Origin: Acidobacteriota bacterium
GTDB taxonomy: Bacteria > Acidobacteriota > Terriglobia > Terriglobales > SCQP01
Direction: 5' to 3'
Assembly (NCBI GenBank): GCA_021823305.1
Contig: JAKAOE010000035.1
Coordinates: 1 to 9,996 of the forward strand
Length of the DNA: 9,996 nucleotides
The translations under genes and the position numbers were made by a program. Shown piece by piece: positions 6,822-9,996 of the stretch. The notes under the pieces were generated by a model that was given only the letters and a program-made list of their open reading frames with translations, did not search any database and was not told where the DNA came from. The first letter of the stretch is position 1. Every line of letters starts with the position of its first letter.

Positions 6822-7157
6822 TCAGGATTTGTTGGCGCCGTCTTCGGGCACCACCTGCGCCACGGCGGAGCGTACCAGCTCGATCTTGATCGAGTCCGGC
6901 GGCACCCGCAATTGCAGGATGTCGTCCTTAATACTCACGATCGTTCCCCGAATGCCGCCCGAGGTGACCACCCGGTCGCCGGCTTTCAACGAACGGTGCA
7001 TCTGCTGAATGCGCTTCTGCCGCCGTTGCACCGGCATGATCAGCAAAAAATAGAAAATGGCGAAAACGGCGACAATCATCAGCAAGCCGAGACTGCCGCC
7101 CCCGGCGGCCGGAGCCGCCTGCATCCACCACGTCGCGCACAGCAGAAGAGGTGCCAC
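6822..7157 (-). CDS. yajC: Preprotein translocase subunit YajC
   Basis: This is a 111-residue small membrane protein that co-purifies with SecDF. One transmembrane helix at about 22-42 (LGLLMIVAVFAIFYFLLIMP) is followed by a basic stretch QRRQKRIQQM and the YajC domain with KAGDRVVTSGGIRGTIVSI (58-76). The start is uncertain. The GTG at 7157 gives an N-terminal MAPLLLCATWW leader and lies 6 nt after the tgt stop. Its nearest Shine-Dalgarno, AGGAG, is inside the last tgt codons and 13 nt away, so translation may be coupled to tgt. An internal ATG at 7124 would start just before QAAPAAGGGS and still keep the whole helix. The order tgt-yajC-secD-secF is classical across many bacteria and makes the assignment firm. 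Confidence 0.95.
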   Translation of the reverse strand: MAPLLLCATWWMQAAPAAGGGSLGLLMIVAVFAIFYFLLIMPVQRRQKRIQQMHRSLKAGDRVVTSGGIRGTIVSIKDDILQLRVPPDSIKIELVRSAVAQVVPEDGANKS

Positions 7158-7163
7158 TGCTTT

Positions 7164-8291
7164 CTAGTTGCTCCTATTGTACGGCCAACTCTCGATCAGC
7201 GGGCGGAGTCGCCCAAGCTCGATAGCATGACGAACTTGCCGCATGGTGTCAAGGTAATGCCACAAGTTGTGATGCGTCTGCAGTTGAGCCCCCAAAATCT
7301 CTTTCGACAGGTGCAAATGGCGCAAATACGCCCGCGAGTACCGGGCGCAAACGCGGCAGCCGCACCGCGGATCGGGGGGCAGCGGGTCGCGGGCATAGCG
7401 CGCCTGCTTAATGGCGAGCGGGCCGGCCGAGGTGAACAGCAGGCCGTTGCGGGCGTTGCGCGTGGGCAGGACGCAATCCATCATGTCAATGCCCAGCGCC
7501 GCATAGCGCACCAGCTCGGCCGGCGTCCCCACCCCCATTAGGTAGCGGGGCTTGTCCTCCGGCAGCGCGGCGACGGCGGCGGCCACCGCGGCCTCGCTCA
7601 GTTCGCGCGGCTCGCCCACCGAGACTCCGCCCACCGCGTAGCCGGCAAACCGCATCGCCGCCATGCGCGCGGCGGCCTCGGACCGCAATCCGGTGTCCAT
7701 GCCGCCCTGCACGATACCGAACAGCACCGGGCCGCATTCGTCGCCTCCGCCCGCCGCCCACGCGGCCTGGCTGCGCGCCGCCCAACGCATGGTGCGCTCG
7801 AGCGACGCCCGTGTCTGCTCGGGCGTCGCCGGATAGGGAGTGCAATCGTCGAAGGCCATGGCGATGTCGCTGCCCAGCGCGCGCTGGATGCCGATCGAGA
7901 GCTCGGGTGTGAGCTGGTGCCGCGAGCCGTCCAGGTGGGAGCGAAAAGTGACGCCCTCTTCTTCGATCCGGTTGAGTCCGCCCAGGCTGAAGACCTGAAA
8001 GCCGCCGCTGTCGGTCAGGATCGGATGCGGCCAGGCGATGAAGCGGTGCAGGCCGCCGAGGCCGGCGATGAGCTCATGCCCGGGACGCAGGAGAAGGTGG
8101 TAGGTATTGCCCAGGATGATCTCGGCACCGATCGCCTCCAGATCCTCCTGCGCGATCGCCTTCACCGTGCCGCGGGTGCCGACCGGCATGAAGCACGGCG
8201 TCTCCACGCTGCCGTGCGGCGTGTGCAGCCGCCCGCGGCGGCCGCCGGTGGCCGGATCGCGCGCCAGCAGCTCGAATCGGAACGCGGTCAC
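7164..8291 (-). CDS. tgt: Queuine tRNA-ribosyltransferase (tRNA-guanine transglycosylase)
   Basis: This is a 375-residue enzyme, the same length as E. coli Tgt. It swaps guanine 34 for preQ1 in tRNAs with GUN anticodons (Asp, Asn, His, Tyr), a cytoplasmic step in queuosine synthesis. Visible motifs are ETPCFMPVGTRGTVKA (30-45), GNTYHL (61-66), TDSGGFQVFSL with Asp94 as the general acid/base (93-103), FGIVQGG, and GIDMMDCVLPTRNARNG with nucleophile Asp272 (267-283). The zinc site is Cys310, Cys312, Cys315 and His341 (CxCxxC...H). All catalytic and metal residues are present. The GTG at 8291 is chosen because it gives the normal N-terminus and overlaps the preceding stop as TAGTG. The frame stays open far upstream, but that stretch is Arg/Ala-rich shadow of the neighbouring genes. 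No queA or preQ1 synthesis gene is in the window. Confidence 0.97.
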   Translation of the reverse strand: MTAFRFELLARDPATGGRRGRLHTPHGSVETPCFMPVGTRGTVKAIAQEDLEAIGAEIILGNTYHLLLRPGHELIAGLGGLHRFIAWPHPILTDSGGFQVFSLGGLNRIEEEGVTFRSHLDGSRHQLTPELSIGIQRALGSDIAMAFDDCTPYPATPEQTRASLERTMRWAARSQAAWAAGGGDECGPVLFGIVQGGMDTGLRSEAAARMAAMRFAGYAVGGVSVGEPRELSEAAVAAAVAALPEDKPRYLMGVGTPAELVRYAALGIDMMDCVLPTRNARNGLLFTSAGPLAIKQARYARDPLPPDPRCGCRVCARYSRAYLRHLHLSKEILGAQLQTHHNLWHYLDTMRQVRHAIELGRLRPLIESWPYNRSN

Positions 8292-9052
8292 TAGGCGGCC
8301 GTGAACGCCGCGGTAATGCCCGAGACCACGAGCGCGTAAAACAGCCAGAGCGAAAACACCGCCCAGAACGCGCCCGCGAACTTGCCCTTGCGGCCGAGCT
8401 TGCTCAACCCGATGGAGAGCAGCACGATTGTCCACACGGTGAACAAATCCAAGCGCGTCGCCATCGCGTAGAGGAAGGGCGAGGTGGTGGAGGAGTCGAG
8501 AAAATAGCCCAGGTTGGTGCCCAATGGATTCGTGATCTGCATGGCTTGCGGATTGGGCATCAGATAGAGGACGAGGATCAGGAGCGCCACGTAAAGCGCC
8601 TGCGCCAGGTAGGCGTGAACGGTAATCGCCAGCGCCTGCTTGTAGGTCGCTTCGTGCCCCAGCAGAAAATTGGCGATGCCGAGGAAGATCAGCGCCAGGA
8701 AGAGCAGCAGAACGAGTTGGGTCAGGGGCCCGGCATAGAGGCTGATGCTGAGCACCTTGGCGCTGGCGGCAATCGCCTTGTTCAACTGGTCCGGGCTGAG
8801 CACGCGCCCACTGGCACTCATCATGACACCCTGGCGGGCGAGGGCGTAGGCGCCGACCCGGTGCAGCAATGCATACGCCGAGCCCAGCGCCAGCACCGCG
8901 ATCACGCAGTAGGCCTGGATGAAGTGCGGCTCGGCCACGATGTCGGCGAAGGTCTTGCCCGGGGAAACGAACACACCGACGATGCGCGCCGCCGAGGACA
9001 TGCGGCGCACCGGCGCGGCGGTAGCGGGAGCGGCGTTGGGCGGCGAAGCCAT
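8291..9052 (-). CDS. Yip1-like multi-pass membrane protein
   Basis: This is a 253-residue integral membrane protein with a Pro/Ala-rich N-terminus (MASPPNAAPATAAP) and an amphipathic SAARIVGVFVSPGKTFADIV segment (20-39). About five helices follow, near 46-66, 104-128, 148-166, 202-217 and 226-248. The opening 'xxxIVGVFVSPGKTFxDI' followed by clustered helices is typical of the bacterial YIP1 family, whose function is not established. Its start at 9052 has no Shine-Dalgarno; instead TATAAT ends 5 nt before the ATG. Its TAG stop shares one base with the tgt GTG start, so translation of the two is probably coupled. Met18 is an alternative start. Membership rests on the N-terminal motif and the topology, so another small polytopic family remains possible. 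Confidence 0.75.
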   Translation of the reverse strand: MASPPNAAPATAAPVRRMSSAARIVGVFVSPGKTFADIVAEPHFIQAYCVIAVLALGSAYALLHRVGAYALARQGVMMSASGRVLSPDQLNKAIAASAKVLSISLYAGPLTQLVLLLFLALIFLGIANFLLGHEATYKQALAITVHAYLAQALYVALLILVLYLMPNPQAMQITNPLGTNLGYFLDSSTTSPFLYAMATRLDLFTVWTIVLLSIGLSKLGRKGKFAGAFWAVFSLWLFYALVVSGITAAFTAA

Positions 9053-9057
9053 GGCCG

Positions 9058-9063
9058 ATTATA
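9058..9063 (-). promoter_or_regulatory. Consensus -10 (TATAAT) for a leaderless Yip1-like/tgt transcript
   Basis: A perfect TATAAT overlaps the TAA stop of the ABC ATPase gene and is followed by CGGCC and the ATG at 9052, placing transcription start at or next to the A of the start codon. No good -35 is found at 16-18 bp (GCCCTG at 9081-9086). The gene has no Shine-Dalgarno, so initiation of a leaderless mRNA is plausible. Confidence 0.42.
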
Positions 9064-9907
9064 GAGCCGCTACGGGCGGCCAGGGCGGCACGGCGGCGGC
9101 CAGGGCGCGCGTCAGGGGATGGCGGGGGGCGGCCAGCACTTCGGCCGCGGCTCCAAGCTCGACGACGCGCCCGCCCTCCTCGGTCGGCGCCATCACCGCC
9201 AGCCGCTGCGCCAGCCCACTCAGCTGGGGCAGGTGGTGGGAAATCAGCAGGCACGCGAGCCCGGCTTCGCGCTGCAGTTGCGCCAACAAAGCCAGAATCT
9301 GCGCGCCAGTGGCGACATCGAGCGCCGACACCGGTTCGTCCGCCACCAGCAGCGCCGGGCGCACGGCGCAGGCGCGGGCGATCGCCACCCGCTGGCGCTG
9401 GCCGCCGCTCAGCGCCCGCGGACGCCGCTCGCCGAGGTCGGCCTCGAGGCCGACGCGCTCGAGCCATCCCGCCGCCAGTTCCCGCCGCCAGCGCCGCCGG
9501 CGCGGCGTCCCCGGCAGGCCCGGCGGACGCAGCTCCGCCGCCGGCAGCAACTCCAGGCCTTCGGTGATTATGGCGGCGACGCTCTGGCTGGGGTCGAGCG
9601 AGCGCTGCGGGTCCTGATAGATCATCGGCATCCGCGACCGCAGCCGCCGCAACTCCGGCGGCTTCAGGCAGGCCAAATTCTTTCCATCCACCAGCACGCT
9701 GCCCTCGGCGGCGGCGATGTCTCCCACCGCCAGCCGCGCCAGCGTACTCTTACCAGCGCCGGAGGGCCCCAGCAGCGCCAGCATCTCGCCCGGCGCGATG
9801 GCGAAGCTGACGCCGCGCACGATCCAGCGGCCGGCCGAGCGGGCTCCGACCCCGCGAAACTCGAGCGCCGGCGGCGGCGCGGTGGGGTTGGGCGCGGCGG
9901 CGCTCAT
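9059..9907 (-). CDS. ABC transporter ATP-binding protein, oligopeptide/dipeptide (OppF/DppF-like) type
   Basis: This is a 282-residue cytoplasmic ATPase. Walker A is GPSGAGKS (47-54). The Q-loop IYQDPQRSLDP (97-106) has the QDP..SL(D/N)P form typical of peptide/nickel importers. The signature is LSGGQRQRVAIARA (166-179), Walker B is LLVADEP (186-192) and the switch His is at 224 (ISHH). The C-terminal RHPLTRALAAAVP (262-274) matches the HPYTRALL start of the oligopeptide C-terminal domain, but the protein ends shortly after, so the usual Cys-containing tail is absent. A Pro/Arg-rich insert (about 122-142) precedes the helical part. The ATG at 9907 overlaps the upstream stop as ATGA. The gene lies 6 nt from the Yip1-like gene. 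No permease or binding-protein gene is visible; they may lie beyond the right edge. The substrate is unknown. Confidence 0.92.
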   Translation of the reverse strand: MSAAAPNPTAPPPALEFRGVGARSAGRWIVRGVSFAIAPGEMLALLGPSGAGKSTLARLAVGDIAAAEGSVLVDGKNLACLKPPELRRLRSRMPMIYQDPQRSLDPSQSVAAIITEGLELLPAAELRPPGLPGTPRRRRWRRELAAGWLERVGLEADLGERRPRALSGGQRQRVAIARACAVRPALLVADEPVSALDVATGAQILALLAQLQREAGLACLLISHHLPQLSGLAQRLAVMAPTEEGGRVVELGAAAEVLAAPRHPLTRALAAAVPPWPPVAAL

Positions 9908-9996
9908 ACCGGCGCCGGTGGCCAGCGCGGCTGCGCCGCCGCCAGCCTCGCCGCCCCCTCCGTCCGCGGCCGGCCAAAAACCTGCGCCGCCGAGAT
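9904..9996 (-). CDS. C-terminal tail of an upstream ABC ATPase (partial)
   Basis: An open frame enters from the right edge and ends at TGA (9904-9906), sharing 4 nt (ATGA) with the next gene. Its 30 visible residues include VFGRPRTEGAARLAAAQP and end RWPPAPV. They align by eye with the end of the following ATPase (PRHPLTRALAAAVP, then PWPPVA), which suggests the C-terminal tail of an OppD/DppD-like partner subunit. The HPYT motif is replaced by TEGA. Everything upstream is outside the window, so the call rests on this short tail and the coupled overlap. Confidence 0.6.
   Translation of the reverse strand: MSAAQVFGRPRTEGAARLAAAQPRWPPAPV

Noticed and set aside
8292..9467. N-terminal extension of the tgt frame by about 390 codons
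   Set aside because: The added sequence is Arg/Ala-rich and overlaps the Yip1-like and ABC ATPase genes out of frame. Tgt has its normal length from the GTG at 8291.

Overview
The window is a GC-rich bacterial segment in which every supportable gene lies on the minus strand and is transcribed from the right edge to the left edge. The gene content best fits Acidobacteriota. It combines tgt-yajC-secD-secF with a TonB/ExbB/ExbD/ExbD/TPR-lipoprotein set, and the TPR lipoprotein, proline-rich TonB and pilin-like protein resemble acidobacterial families. That assignment comes from remembered family resemblance, not from a search. The organism should be diderm, because TonB/ExbBD and an outer-membrane-type lipoprotein are present.

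Layout in transcription order, right to left. (1) 9904-9996 is the C-terminal tail of an ABC ATPase cut by the window edge. It overlaps by 4 nt a second, complete peptide-importer-type ABC ATPase (9059-9907). (2) 8291-9052 is a five-helix Yip1-like membrane protein. Its stop codon overlaps the GTG start of tgt (7164-8291), the tRNA-guanine transglycosylase of queuosine synthesis. (3) yajC (6822-7157), secD (5172-6800) and secF (3846-5093) encode the proton-motive-force-driven accessory complex of the Sec translocon. (4) tonB (3111-3824), exbB (2303-3031), two different exbD genes (1769-2218 and 1307-1735) and a TPR lipoprotein (445-1278) form a Ton-type energy-transduction cluster. (5) 1-405 is a pilin-like or pseudopilin-like protein whose C-terminus runs off the left edge.

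The genes are tightly packed. Gaps range from overlaps to 84 nt, so there is no gene-free stretch over 300 bases, and I saw no intrinsic terminator. The array could be read as one long transcript with internal promoters. Two genes (Yip1-like and pilin-like) lack a visible Shine-Dalgarno sequence. Each has a -10-like hexamer 5-6 nt before its ATG, which suggests leaderless internal transcripts.

Functionally, SecDF/YajC finishes export of proteins across the inner membrane. The TonB system then passes inner-membrane proton energy to the outer membrane. I found no tRNA, rRNA, CRISPR array or mobile element. The window is mostly conserved envelope housekeeping. The odd points are local: a 13-proline tract built on a 15-bp tandem repeat in tonB, a CxxC motif in TonB, a perfect 10-bp hairpin between exbB and exbD, the two candidate leaderless promoters, and an enlarged SecF periplasmic region.
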